A stretch of 64,000 nucleotides of DNA, from contig JAXMBC010000001.1 of NCBI GenBank assembly GCA_046350055.1, forward strand, positions 5,642,001-5,706,000. The letters are read 5' to 3'. The position numbers and the translations under genes are program-made. The stretch is from JAEUIE01 sp046350055 (lineage in GTDB: Bacteria; Planctomycetota; Planctomycetia; Gemmatales; HRBIN36). Of the stretch, positions 7,361 through 16,800 are shown piece after piece (the first letter of the stretch is position 1; each line of letters opens with the position of its first letter). Under the pieces are notes generated by a model. That model worked only from the letters and a program-made list of their open reading frames with translations, searched no databases and was not told where the DNA came from.

Positions 7361-8824
7361 ATGGCCAAGGATCAGTATCGTGGCCCGCTCGAACAGATTG
7401 ACGAAACACTCTGGCGCATCCCCCGGAGTTATCGTTCCGATATGCGCGTGGATGGGCATATCTTTGCGGATGCGGAATTGATGGAGCACATCCGTGCCGA
7501 TACCGCACCCGACCAGGTTGCCAACGTCGCAACACTTCCCGGCATCCAGATGGCCTCGCTGGCCATGCCCGATATTCACTGGGGCTATGGCTTCTGCATC
7601 GGAGGCGTTTGTGCAACCGACCCGATGGACGATGGCGTTATTTCGCCCGGTGGTGTAGGCTACGACATCAACTGTGGTGTACGTCTAGTGCGTACCAATC
7701 TCAATTTCGACACGCTGCGTCCCAAACTACGGACATTAATTGATACACTCTTCAACACTGTACCCGCAGGCGTGGGACGAACCGGCCAGTATAGCTTTAA
7801 GCGTGATGAACTGCGACAACTGATGACTGAAGGCCCCAGATACCTCCTCAAGCGAGGCCTGGCTACTACCAGCGACATCGACTTTACTGAAGCATCGGGA
7901 TGCCTGGATGGGGCTGAGCCCGGTTATGTCAGCGACCGTGCATTTGATCGCGGGGCTTCACAGTGTGGTACATTGGGTTCGGGAAACCACTTCATGGAAG
8001 TGCAGGTCGTGGACCAGGTCCACGATGCCGCCGCAGCACAAACGATGGGCCTGTATGAAAGCCAGGTCGTGGTCATGATCCACAGTGGCTCACGGGGGCT
8101 GGGATATCAGGTGTGCGATGATGCCTTGCACCAGCTGCGCGGCGTACCAGAGAAGTACGGGATTGTGCTGCCTGATCGACAACTCGCATGCGCCCCGGTC
8201 CACAGTCCGGAAGGGCAAAAGTATCTTGGTGCCATGCGGGCCGCGGCCAACTTCGCCTGGTGCAATCGTCAGCTGCTGATGTGGCAGGCCCGTGAAGCCT
8301 TTGCTTCTGTATTGGGCAAGCAGTGGGAAGAACTACGCATGTCGCTGGTCTATGACGTAGCGCACAATATCGCCAAGCTGGAAGAACACACCGTAGGCAA
8401 GACCAGTAAGAAGGTCTGGGTTCACCGTAAAGGCGCAACCCGGGCCTTCCCTCCAGGTCACCCCGAGGTGCCCAGCCAATACCGCCAGATTGGTCAGCCT
8501 GTCATCATCCCAGGTGATATGGGCCGGGCCAGTTGGGTCCTTGTCGGACAACCCGACAGTATGGTCAAGTCGTTCGGTACCACCTGCCACGGCGCAGGCC
8601 GATGCATGAGCCGTACTGCTGCTGTCAAGCATGCACAAGGCAGACGGATCGACAAGGAACTGGAAGCCCGTGGTGTTATTGCCCGCGCTCGCAGCTGGAA
8701 GGGCCTGGCAGAAGAACAACCCGACGCCTACAAGGATGTCGACCTGGTAGTGGAAGTGGTACATAAGGCTGGCATTTCCAAGAAGGTTGCCCGCCTGCGG
8801 CCTATCGGCGTGATCAAGGGATAA
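7361..8824 (+). CDS. rtcB: RtcB RNA ligase
   Basis: RtcB joins 2',3'-cyclic phosphate (or 3'-phosphate) RNA ends to 5'-OH ends using GTP and Mn2+. At 487 residues it has normal length. Visible active-site elements are YDINCGVRL (metal-binding Cys105), GSGNHFMEVQ, MIHSGSRGLG and the guanylylation motif CHGAGRCMSR, whose His becomes GMP-linked. AGGAAA lies 7 bases before ATG 7361. It follows the disrupted archease by 14 bases, so they were one operon. Bacterial RtcB is usually linked to RNA repair. The gene ends 3 bases before the convergent ABC permease gene, without an obvious terminator. Confidence 0.95.
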   Translation: MAKDQYRGPLEQIDETLWRIPRSYRSDMRVDGHIFADAELMEHIRADTAPDQVANVATLPGIQMASLAMPDIHWGYGFCIGGVCATDPMDDGVISPGGVGYDINCGVRLVRTNLNFDTLRPKLRTLIDTLFNTVPAGVGRTGQYSFKRDELRQLMTEGPRYLLKRGLATTSDIDFTEASGCLDGAEPGYVSDRAFDRGASQCGTLGSGNHFMEVQVVDQVHDAAAAQTMGLYESQVVVMIHSGSRGLGYQVCDDALHQLRGVPEKYGIVLPDRQLACAPVHSPEGQKYLGAMRAAANFAWCNRQLLMWQAREAFASVLGKQWEELRMSLVYDVAHNIAKLEEHTVGKTSKKVWVHRKGATRAFPPGHPEVPSQYRQIGQPVIIPGDMGRASWVLVGQPDSMVKSFGTTCHGAGRCMSRTAAVKHAQGRRIDKELEARGVIARARSWKGLAEEQPDAYKDVDLVVEVVHKAGISKKVARLRPIGVIKG

Positions 8825-8827
8825 TCC

Positions 8828-9943
8828 CTATCGCCTGACCTGCCCTACTGCGACACCACGTCTGGAGAAGATGAAGGTGGCGAGGAGAAACCAGCCAACC
8901 GTCAGCCCAGCCATGACTGGCTGATAAATTCCCGCCACCGGATTCGGTTTGTCTGCAATGATGAACTCCAGCTGATGGAACAGGTAATTCTCGATCATCA
9001 GAAACCGGAGTACCAGAAATGGCAGCAAGAACACTGATAGCGACATGATCAATGCGGTAACGATCAGGTACATCATCGAAATGGTATTGATGGTCGATTG
9101 CCGACGAACTATGCAGAGTACCACGGTGCCGATACAGACATAAGTCACAGAACCGCACAGGATGGTGGACCAGAGTAGTGGTCGTAACAGCAAACCAGGA
9201 TCAAACAGGGCGATAACACTGGCAGAAATAATCAAGCTGAAAAACGCATAGAAGATCACCTTGGCCCCAATGATCTCACCTGCCCTGGCTGGTGTCAGCA
9301 TCAAAGCCAGTAATACCTTCTTCTCCCGTTCTTCTGCCGTGCTGGTGATGTAGAGGTTGAATGAAAGCAGGTAGAAGGCAAAAATGACTAACGCTGTAAT
9401 GATCTTGGCCGTGCGGTCTTCGCTTTCGGAAAGCTGTGACTGGCTGAAGTCAGGCAGCACTTCTTCGATGGTTGCCTGGCCACGAAGCTTCTGTGTGACC
9501 TTATTGACCCAACCCCGGTAGAGCATCGCCTCGGTTTGCGCCAGGGCATGATACTGGTAGTGAGCCAGGTAGCGTGCGCCATCACCATAAATCCGAAGTG
9601 AAATGATCAGGTAATCATCGGGGTAAACAAGACCTGGCTGTTGCGATGCCTGTGGGTTCGCGAAATCGAGAATGGGCACACGGTTCTTGTCCGTGAACCA
9701 CTCCGGCTGTTCCCGAAGCAGCGTCTCGTACCACTTCTTCTCATGAGCATTATTAGTGCGATAGCTCAGCAAACATGCCTTGATCACACGGCCCGACTGC
9801 CCTGGCAGATCACCCATGCGATTGCCTAATGAAATCAAAGCCGAAATAGCCAGGACACCGGCTATCATGACCAGCAGACCCCAGTTATACCGGAATCGCA
9901 AGGCTTCCTTCCACAATAGTGTTCGAAGAATGGGCCAGCGCAT
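8828..9943 (-). CDS. ABC-2 type transporter permease
   Basis: A 371-residue membrane protein with one transmembrane segment near the N-terminus (about 23-41), a large extracytoplasmic loop of about 150 residues, and five or six segments from about 185 to the end. This matches ABC-2 exporter permeases of the NatB/YhaP/Gld type. TAEEREKKVLLALMLTPARAGEIIGAK is the typical coupling-region pattern (EREKGT..LL..P). The ATG shares bases with the stop of the upstream ATPase gene (TGATG), so the two are translationally coupled and form one exporter. The substrate is unknown. Confidence 0.85.
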   Translation of the reverse strand: MRWPILRTLLWKEALRFRYNWGLLVMIAGVLAISALISLGNRMGDLPGQSGRVIKACLLSYRTNNAHEKKWYETLLREQPEWFTDKNRVPILDFANPQASQQPGLVYPDDYLIISLRIYGDGARYLAHYQYHALAQTEAMLYRGWVNKVTQKLRGQATIEEVLPDFSQSQLSESEDRTAKIITALVIFAFYLLSFNLYITSTAEEREKKVLLALMLTPARAGEIIGAKVIFYAFFSLIISASVIALFDPGLLLRPLLWSTILCGSVTYVCIGTVVLCIVRRQSTINTISMMYLIVTALIMSLSVFLLPFLVLRFLMIENYLFHQLEFIIADKPNPVAGIYQPVMAGLTVGWFLLATFIFSRRGVAVGQVRR

Positions 9944-10803
9944 CAGTTGTACTCTTCCCCCGTCAGCTTGAGGAAGGCCTGGTAGAAATTAAACTCTCGA
10001 GTGTGCAGTGTTACAGGCACTTCAGCCGTAAGCAATGCGGCCAGTTCCTTGCGAGCAGCATCGTCTTGCAGAGGTACCGATTTCTTGACGAGCCCTGTGG
10101 GGTATTCAAGGACGATATCGACTATACGATCAGTGTGGCGGGTCTTGAAGGCAGTAGGAGAATCGAGATCAACGAGCTCGCCGTGGTTGATGATTGCCAC
10201 CCGATCGCAGACTTGTTCTACCTCTCCCATGTTGTGGGTAGTGATCAGCACGGTAGTACCTTGCTTGGCCAAGTTCAGAATGAGAGTTCTGATCAGCTCA
10301 GTCGAGTGTACATCAAGGTTGGCTGTCGGCTCATCGAGCAGAAGCAGTCTGGGCTGGTGCAGCAACTCGCGGGCAATGAGCAGTTTCTTCTTCATCCCTT
10401 TGGAATAGGCTTTTGTCGGCAGGTGCTTGGCACGGAGCAGTTCGACCTGTTCCAGGCAGATGTCGATGCGATCATGACTGACGCCGTACAGGTCAGCAAA
10501 GAGTTTGAGATTCTGGAACGCAGTGAAGTCGTCGAAATGATTTTCAGTATCGGGAACGTAACCACAATGGGGTTTGACAGCGTGATAATCATTCTGGATG
10601 TTGTGCCCGAGAAGCTTGACAGTACCTTCGCTGATCGGCACTTGCCGGGTAAGACAATGGAACGTGGTAGTCTTACCGGCGCCATTGGGGCCGAGTAAAC
10701 CGAAGATTTCACCGGGAGCAACGGTGAGGGACAGATGATCAACCGCGACGAAGTTGCCGTAGCGGATGCAAAGATTGCTAAGTTCAATAACAGGGGGCGA
10801 CAT
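9943..10803 (-). CDS. ABC transporter ATP-binding protein
   Basis: This 286-residue ATPase partners the adjacent ABC-2 permease. Walker A is LLGPNGAGKTTTFHCL (about 34-48), the signature region YSKGMKKKLLIARELLHQP is a variant of LSGGQ, Walker B is LLLLDEPTANLD and the switch His lies in LITTHNMGE. The variant signature YSKGMKKK is common in the NatA/YhaQ-like exporter group. The C-terminal 70 residues are an accessory domain (VDIVLEYPTGLVKKSV). No clear ribosome binding site is seen before ATG 10803. The gene is divergent from the kinase at 10899, with about 95 bases between. Confidence 0.9.
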   Translation of the reverse strand: MSPPVIELSNLCIRYGNFVAVDHLSLTVAPGEIFGLLGPNGAGKTTTFHCLTRQVPISEGTVKLLGHNIQNDYHAVKPHCGYVPDTENHFDDFTAFQNLKLFADLYGVSHDRIDICLEQVELLRAKHLPTKAYSKGMKKKLLIARELLHQPRLLLLDEPTANLDVHSTELIRTLILNLAKQGTTVLITTHNMGEVEQVCDRVAIINHGELVDLDSPTAFKTRHTDRIVDIVLEYPTGLVKKSVPLQDDAARKELAALLTAEVPVTLHTREFNFYQAFLKLTGEEYN

Positions 10804-10898
10804 GGTGTAGCATAGCTTATAGATGCAATGTCATGACTCGATTCGTTGAAAGATTCTGCCAGGTCAGGCCATATGTTAACGTGAAGTAGGTAATATGC

Positions 10899-12725
10899 AT
10901 GCAACATCCTGCCGATGAGATCATTGCGCGATATGCCCAGGGTCGACTTCCGGGGGCGGAAGCTGCTCGTTGGGAGGCACATCTATCAAGTTGCCATGCA
11001 TGCGGGAAGAAGCTGGCTGATGCAGGCTCCGATGGATTCATGCAATTGGTACAGCAGACACCGCTGGAAGACTCTGCGGATACTGTGGCCTCGGCCAAAC
11101 TGTTTCCCGAGTTACCGCCTGAGATGCGAAGCCATGGCAGGTATCAGATCGAGAAGAAACTGGGGCATGGTGGGATGGGCATGGTCTACCAGGCAACACA
11201 TCGCTTGATGCACCGGCCAGTTGCCCTGAAAATGATACGAGCTGATCTGCTGGCAACACCCCTTGCTGTCACCCGTTTTCGCCGCGAAGTGCAGGCTGCA
11301 GCGTCCCTGTCCCATCCCAATATAGTCACCGCCCATGATGCAGAGGAAGTAGCTGGCGTACATTTCCTTGTTATGGAGTATGTCGAAGGCAGGAGCCTGG
11401 ATGAATTGGTGCGTCAGAAAGGGCCGCTGGCTGTTCCCGTGGCCATCAGTGTGGCAAAACAGATCGCCCAGGGGCTGCATCATGCCCATAGCCTGGGAAT
11501 GATCCATCGCGATATCAAGCCAAGCAATGTCATGATTACCCGGACGGGAAAGGCCAAAATACTCGATTTCGGTCTGGCTCGCTGGAGTGGCAGACAGAAT
11601 GAACAAACGCTGCCCGGCATAACAAAGACTGGCACACATCTAGGAACTCTGCTGTATGCAGCGCCTGAACAGTTGCAGTCAGCCAGCGAAGTGGATGCTC
11701 GAGCCGATTTGTACAGCCTCGGCGCTACCATGGTTTATCTGCTGACTGGAAAACCTCCCGCATTTTGTCTGGAGCAGGCTCCTGAGCCTATTATCTGGCC
11801 AACAGATACCCCGGAAAAGCTTCGTGCGATTGTGGAACAGTTGCTTGCACGCGATCCGAGTGAACGTTACCCGTCGGCGAAAGCAGTGCTGGAAGCATTG
11901 AACACCATTCAGGAGCCAGGAACCCAGCCAGAAAGATTAGCATCAACCCGCGGCCTTCGCTACGCGCTCATGGCAGCTGTGGGACTTGTACTCGTACTGA
12001 TGGGACTGCTGGTGGAGCGGTACATGCGGCCTGGCAAATTGCCGCACGGGATATCACCAGTCGAAGCAACGCGTCCTGAGCCCATGGAGACTGCACAGGG
12101 AACTACCACGCCAGCACCAGCGAAAACGGAACCAGTGAAACAACAATCTTCTCTGTCAGCGAAGACCCCTACCGAACAGAGTTGGACATCGTTATTGGAG
12201 AACATACGGCCCGACAGGGATAGCGTAGCTGGAGTCTGGCGTACGAGTGGCGGAGAATTGACCAACTATCCTGCCGCAGGAGGTCGCCTGACCATCCCGT
12301 TTCAACCGCCATCCGAGTACGATGTTCGAATTGTCTTTACCCGAAGACAGGGAGAGCATTCCGTCGGGATGATGCTAACGCATGACGGACGACAATGCAC
12401 CTTCGAATTGGATGCCTGGGAGCAGCATCTCGCCGGTTTTCAAAACATCCATGGACAGAGTCTGCGATCAAATGCGAATGTCACACGGCGTGAGAATGAA
12501 GCATTGCAGAACAACAAACGCTATACCCTCGTTCTTGAAGTGAGACGACGTTCCATGCGGGCGTTGCTCGATGGTCGCGAAGTCAGTCGTTACGAAGGCG
12601 ATGGCACAGGACTTGAAGTGGATAACAAATACTGGGAGATGCCTGCCAGCAGCAAACTGGGATTGTTGTCCTGGCAATCGCTGACAGTCTTTCACCAGGT
12701 AGAATGGCGGCCTCGACAGGAATAA
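10899..12725 (+). CDS. Membrane-anchored Ser/Thr protein kinase with N-terminal CxxC module
   Basis: A 608-residue Hanks-type kinase. Residues 1-45 (RYAQGRLPG...HLSSCHACG, Cys32/Cys35) look like the zinc-finger module of anti-sigma factors. The kinase domain runs from about 81 to 335 with G-loop LGHGGMGMVY, Lys111, HRDIKPSN (Asp185) and DFG (203-205). A single membrane segment lies at about 343-363, and an extracytoplasmic C-terminal domain of about 170 residues resembles a jelly-roll (LamG/DUF1080-like) sensor. It is convergent with an ECF sigma gene 50 bases away, a neighbour relation frequent in planctomycetes. This suggests, but does not prove, that the kinase works with the sigma factor. 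Confidence 0.9.
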   Translation: MQHPADEIIARYAQGRLPGAEAARWEAHLSSCHACGKKLADAGSDGFMQLVQQTPLEDSADTVASAKLFPELPPEMRSHGRYQIEKKLGHGGMGMVYQATHRLMHRPVALKMIRADLLATPLAVTRFRREVQAAASLSHPNIVTAHDAEEVAGVHFLVMEYVEGRSLDELVRQKGPLAVPVAISVAKQIAQGLHHAHSLGMIHRDIKPSNVMITRTGKAKILDFGLARWSGRQNEQTLPGITKTGTHLGTLLYAAPEQLQSASEVDARADLYSLGATMVYLLTGKPPAFCLEQAPEPIIWPTDTPEKLRAIVEQLLARDPSERYPSAKAVLEALNTIQEPGTQPERLASTRGLRYALMAAVGLVLVLMGLLVERYMRPGKLPHGISPVEATRPEPMETAQGTTTPAPAKTEPVKQQSSLSAKTPTEQSWTSLLENIRPDRDSVAGVWRTSGGELTNYPAAGGRLTIPFQPPSEYDVRIVFTRRQGEHSVGMMLTHDGRQCTFELDAWEQHLAGFQNIHGQSLRSNANVTRRENEALQNNKRYTLVLEVRRRSMRALLDGREVSRYEGDGTGLEVDNKYWEMPASSKLGLLSWQSLTVFHQVEWRPRQE

Positions 12726-12774
12726 TCACAGACTCAATCGCAGTATACTTGCAAATCGACAGCATCCAGCGGAG

Positions 12775-13383
12775 CTATGAAGCCTCCTCGACCAGTCCCT
12801 TTGCTTCCTCACGAAGTCGACTGAGGACACGGCTGCGAGCAATGTAGATAGCGTTGGGAGAAAGACCGAGTTCAGCAGCCAGTTCGTCAACAGGTCGTTG
12901 ACGCAACGTAACACCCTCAAAGGCTCTCCAGGTGCTGGCATTGAATTCAGGCTGCAACATCACCAGAAGCTTCTGTATGACTTGCTGGTTATGTTCACGG
13001 TCCCATAGCATGCTCAATTCGCTTGTGTCATCCGCCCAATCGTCCAGTGTGCCATGGGCAGCAGCTTGTTGTGGATGCTGCTTCTGCTTCTTCCAGTAGT
13101 CCCGGATGCAATTGATACTGATGCACTTGAGCCACTTGCGAAAGGCACCTGTCTGGCCATTGTGGTGGAATTCGGGCAACTTCTGCACGACTACTATCAA
13201 TACGTTCTGGGTAATATCGTCACGATCACTTGCGATGAGATTGCGACTGCGCAGCCAGTTGTGAATCAGCGGTTCATAGATGGCGTGAAAGCGTTCCCAG
13301 GCCAGCCCCTGTGGCCCAGCTTGTAATTGTTCCAGCAGGCTGTGAGATGTACTGGCCATGTCCACATATTGTATAGCTCCCAT
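12775..13383 (-). CDS. ECF-type RNA polymerase sigma factor
   Basis: About 202 residues from ATG 13383. Region 2 is seen in FHAIYEPLIHNWLRSRNL, ASDRDDITQNVLIVVVQKL and FRKWLKCISINCIRDYWKK. Region 4 is in FEGVTLRQRPVDELAAELGLSPNAIYIARSRVLSRLREE. A longer in-frame start at 13446 adds 21 residues before MGAIQYVD; the shorter start was chosen because the extra residues show no family pattern, but this is not certain. No anti-sigma gene is adjacent. Instead a kinase with an anti-sigma-like CxxC module is convergent with it, so control by phosphorylation is a reasonable guess. Confidence 0.85.
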   Translation of the reverse strand: MGAIQYVDMASTSHSLLEQLQAGPQGLAWERFHAIYEPLIHNWLRSRNLIASDRDDITQNVLIVVVQKLPEFHHNGQTGAFRKWLKCISINCIRDYWKKQKQHPQQAAAHGTLDDWADDTSELSMLWDREHNQQVIQKLLVMLQPEFNASTWRAFEGVTLRQRPVDELAAELGLSPNAIYIARSRVLSRLREEAKGLVEEAS

Positions 13384-13512
13384 GGCAAGATGCTCTCTCT
13401 CTCCATTGTGTGATGTGGAGATAGTGCCTGGCAACGTAGAACTCAAGATTCCCTTTGCAGAGAAGGTGGCACTGCGTTAGGCTCAAGGTGTAATCTTTGA
13501 AGGAGAGGCGTC

Positions 13513-13710
13513 ATGAACGACAACGAAAAGCAACAGCAGAAACTCCGAGAATTTCTGCAACTGTTACCGGTGACCACAGAACTGGCAGGCTTGCCCAAAT
13601 CCGAGCATGGAAAGTACTTTACCCCTGAACAGATCGAGGCAAGAGTGATCACTCTTCGTGCCGCGTTCAAAGTAGCAAAGAACATGGTGGTGGAGTTGGC
13701 GAATCAGTAG
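13513..13710 (+). CDS. Small protein of unknown function (65 residues)
   Basis: A strong ribosome binding site (GGAGAGG, 6 bases before ATG 13513) supports this gene. The protein is charged and helical in its first third (MNDNEKQQQKLREFLQLLP). KSEHGKYFTPEQIEARVITLR may form a second helical pair. No cysteines, membrane segment or known motif is visible. Its stop codon TAG is part of the ribosome binding site of the 32-residue membrane peptide that follows, so the two are likely co-translated, upstream of the RND permease. Confidence 0.65.
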   Translation: MNDNEKQQQKLREFLQLLPVTTELAGLPKSEHGKYFTPEQIEARVITLRAAFKVAKNMVVELANQ

Positions 13711-13720
13711 GAGATTGCTG

Positions 13721-13819
13721 ATGCGTCAGCAAATGCGGTGGATCATCACGATTGCGGTGCTAGCTTCAGTGCCGACAGTGCTCTGGCTACTGCATAGCAC
13801 ACTGTTTTTGGTACGATAG
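13721..13819 (+). CDS. Predicted 32-residue single-pass membrane peptide
   Basis: ATG 13721 has AGGAG 7 bases upstream, and the frame runs 33 codons to TAG 13817-13819. The N-terminus is MRQQMRW, followed by a continuous hydrophobic stretch of about 22 residues (IITIAVLASVPTVLWLL...) and a short basic end (FLVR). This is the form of the small membrane peptides that accompany transporters such as AcrB-AcrZ. It lies between the 65-residue gene and the RND permease, so a permease-associated role is an inference from position only. Confidence 0.55.
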   Translation: MRQQMRWIITIAVLASVPTVLWLLHSTLFLVR

Positions 13820-13850
13820 CAATGTCTTCCCCGGCTACCGTGGTCTTGGC

Positions 13851-16800
13851 ATGAGTTTGTCTGACCTCTCCATCCGCAACCCTGTCTTCGCCGTCATGCT
13901 CTCTGCGGCGCTGGTGGTGTTCGGCTGGCTCGGTTACCAGGGGCTGGGCATCAGCCAGTTCCCCGAGATCGACTTCCCTGTTGTCAACATTACCACCTAC
14001 TGGGAAGGGGCTAGCCCCGAGTCGATGGATCTGGATGTAACGGAGATCGTCGAAGATGCAGTCTTCGGCGTGGAAGCCGTCGATTATGTACAGTCAGCAT
14101 CCTCCGAAGGGGTCAGCCAGGTTACCGTCAACTTCCGGCTGGGGCGGGATGTGGATGTCGCCCTGAAGGATGTACAGAATGCTGTCGGTGCAGCGATGAT
14201 GCGGCTGCCCAGCGACATCGACCCCCCTGTCATTTCCAAAGTGAACTTCAACCGATTTCCGGTGATCTGGCTCACGGTGCATGGGCCCCGCTCAACCCAG
14301 GAGATCAACCGACTGGTCCAGGATGAACTCAAGCAGCACATTGAAAGTATCAAAGGCTGTGGCGGTGTCTTTTTCGGCGGAATGCGACGGCGAAGCATGC
14401 GAGTCTGGCTCGACGCCCCCAAATTGCACGCTTACAACCTGGATGCTGTGGACGTTGTGCAGGCCATGCGGCGTGAGCATGTCGAAAAACCGGCTGGTGC
14501 GGTCGAGAGCACCAGGCGGGAAATGCAGGTACGAGTGCTAGGCGAGGCACGCGAAAGCAAGGACTTTGCACAGCTTCCCATAGCCAGCACAATGACCGGG
14601 CAGCAGATCAAGCTGGGTGATATCGCTGTAATCGAGGATGGCCTGGAAGATCGCCGCAGCCTGGCCCGGTTCAACCGCGAGCCATGCGTGGGGGTCGGAG
14701 TGCTGCGTGCCACTGGGGCGAACGTAGTGGAAGTTTGTGATGAGGTGAAGCGGAAGATACCCGAATTGCGTCGAAAGCTGCCCGACGATTTGAGCCTCAG
14801 CATATCCACCGACTTTTCGCTGTTCATCAAGGATGACATTGCAGAAGTGAAAGAGACACTCCTGGTGGGTGTCGTGCTGACTGCAGTTGTGACGTACTGC
14901 TTCCTCGGCTCGTTCGGCACTACTCTCAATGTGTGCCTGTCGATTCCCATTTCGCTCATTGGCACTTTCATGGTGATCCGGTACCTCGGCTTCACCGTCA
15001 ACTTCATGACGCTCCTGGGCTTGTCGCTCTCCGTGGGCGTGGTAGTGGATGATGCAATCCTGGTGCTGGAGAACATCTACCGACTGCGAGAATTACAGCG
15101 CCGAGCCACAAACCGGAATGAAGAATTGGCCCAGAGGTACCGGGCGGCCTGGCTCGGTGCACGGGAAATAGCCTTTGCTGCAACAGCAGCGACTTTTTCC
15201 ATCGCTGCCATCTTCATCCCTGTAGCGTTTCTGGAAGGAGCTATCGGGGCGTTCTTCTACCAGTTCGCCATCACGGTAACCGTGGCAGTGCTGCTTTCGC
15301 TGCTGACCTCGCTGACTATTACCCCTATGCTCTGCTCCCGCTTCCTGGCGGTGCGTCACCTGGGCAGGCATCAACCTACCCTGTCACCCGGCATCAAAAG
15401 CAAGCTGGTCTTTCCATTGAAATGGCTCTACTGGTTCATGGATCGTTGGGTAATGGAACCGCTGCTGATTCGCCCCATCGACTGGTTCATGAACCTGCTG
15501 ACTTCCATTTACTCCTGGCTGATCAAGTGGTCACTCCGGCTGAAGTGGCTGGTGACTCTCATCAGCTTGATGATCGCAGGTTCTGCAGCACTGTTTGTAT
15601 TTGGCATTGATATCCCCGTGCCAGCACCACTGTCTTCGTGGACCGGTCAGGAACGATTCACCATGAAACCCATTGGCATGGAACTGGTGCCAAGCGAAGA
15701 CCAGTCCCGGTTTGTCTGCACGGTCATTTGTCCGGTTGGCAGCAGTATTGACTATGTGGACGAGATGCTGCAGAAGGCAGAGAGCATCCTCATTGGAGTG
15801 CGTGACCCGCAGGGACGCGAAGTCATGGCCACCATCTTTGCAGCCATTTCCATTCGCCCGGGGCAACTCATCAGCGAAGGAACCATTTTTTGCCGCCTGA
15901 TGCCCAAGAATATGCGTGGCATGTCACAAATGGAAGTCATCAATGAGGTTCGCAAGAAGCTGACTGGCATACCAGGCATGAAAGTGATCGTGCTGGACCT
16001 TTCAACGCAAGGCTTTGCTGCAACCCGTGGTTACCCTGTGAATTTCGCAGTACAGGGGCCCGACTGGCAGAAGGTGATCCGCTACGCCGAGCGCATCAAG
16101 GAACGCATGCTGGATACCACGCTGATTAATGATGTGAATACCGATTATCGCCCCGGCATGCCGGAGTTACACATTGAACCCCTGCGTACCAAAGCAGAAG
16201 AACTGGGCATCCCCATGCAACGCCTGGGATTTACGATCAACACCGCTATCGGAGGATTGAGGGCGGGACGGTTTACCGATGCGGAACATCGTTACGATGT
16301 GCGAGTGCGATTTCTGGAAACCCAGCGAGCCAGCCCCGATCAACTTACCGGAGTAATGGTGAAGTCGCAATCTGGTCAACTGGTGCCACTACAGGACCTG
16401 GTGACAACAAAAACCGTATCCACATTACCTGTTATCAACAGGTACAATCGCCGACGAAAGATTGAGCTCAGCGCCAACATGGCTCCCGGCGTATCTCAGG
16501 GCGAAGCTCTCGCGCGATGCAAGGAGATAGCCGAGGAAGTACGCCAGGAACTGGAATTGCCCAGCAGTTACTTCATTGTGCCACTAGGCAATGCTCAGGT
16601 CATGCAAACCACGATGAGAAGTTTGTGGTGGGCACTAGTGCTCGGCTTCGTCGTAGCCTACATGATTCTGGGAGTACAGTTTAATTCGTTTGTCCATCCC
16701 TTTACGGTGTTAATGGCTGTGCCCTTCGGCGTGACCGGGGCTGTGGGCACACTGTACTACTGTGGCGATACGTTGAACCTGATGAGTATGATCGGCCTCG

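Noticed and set aside
9919..10698. Antisense 259-residue ORF across the ABC ATPase gene
   Set aside because: It is a shadow of the ATPase gene; no ribosome binding site and no family signature.
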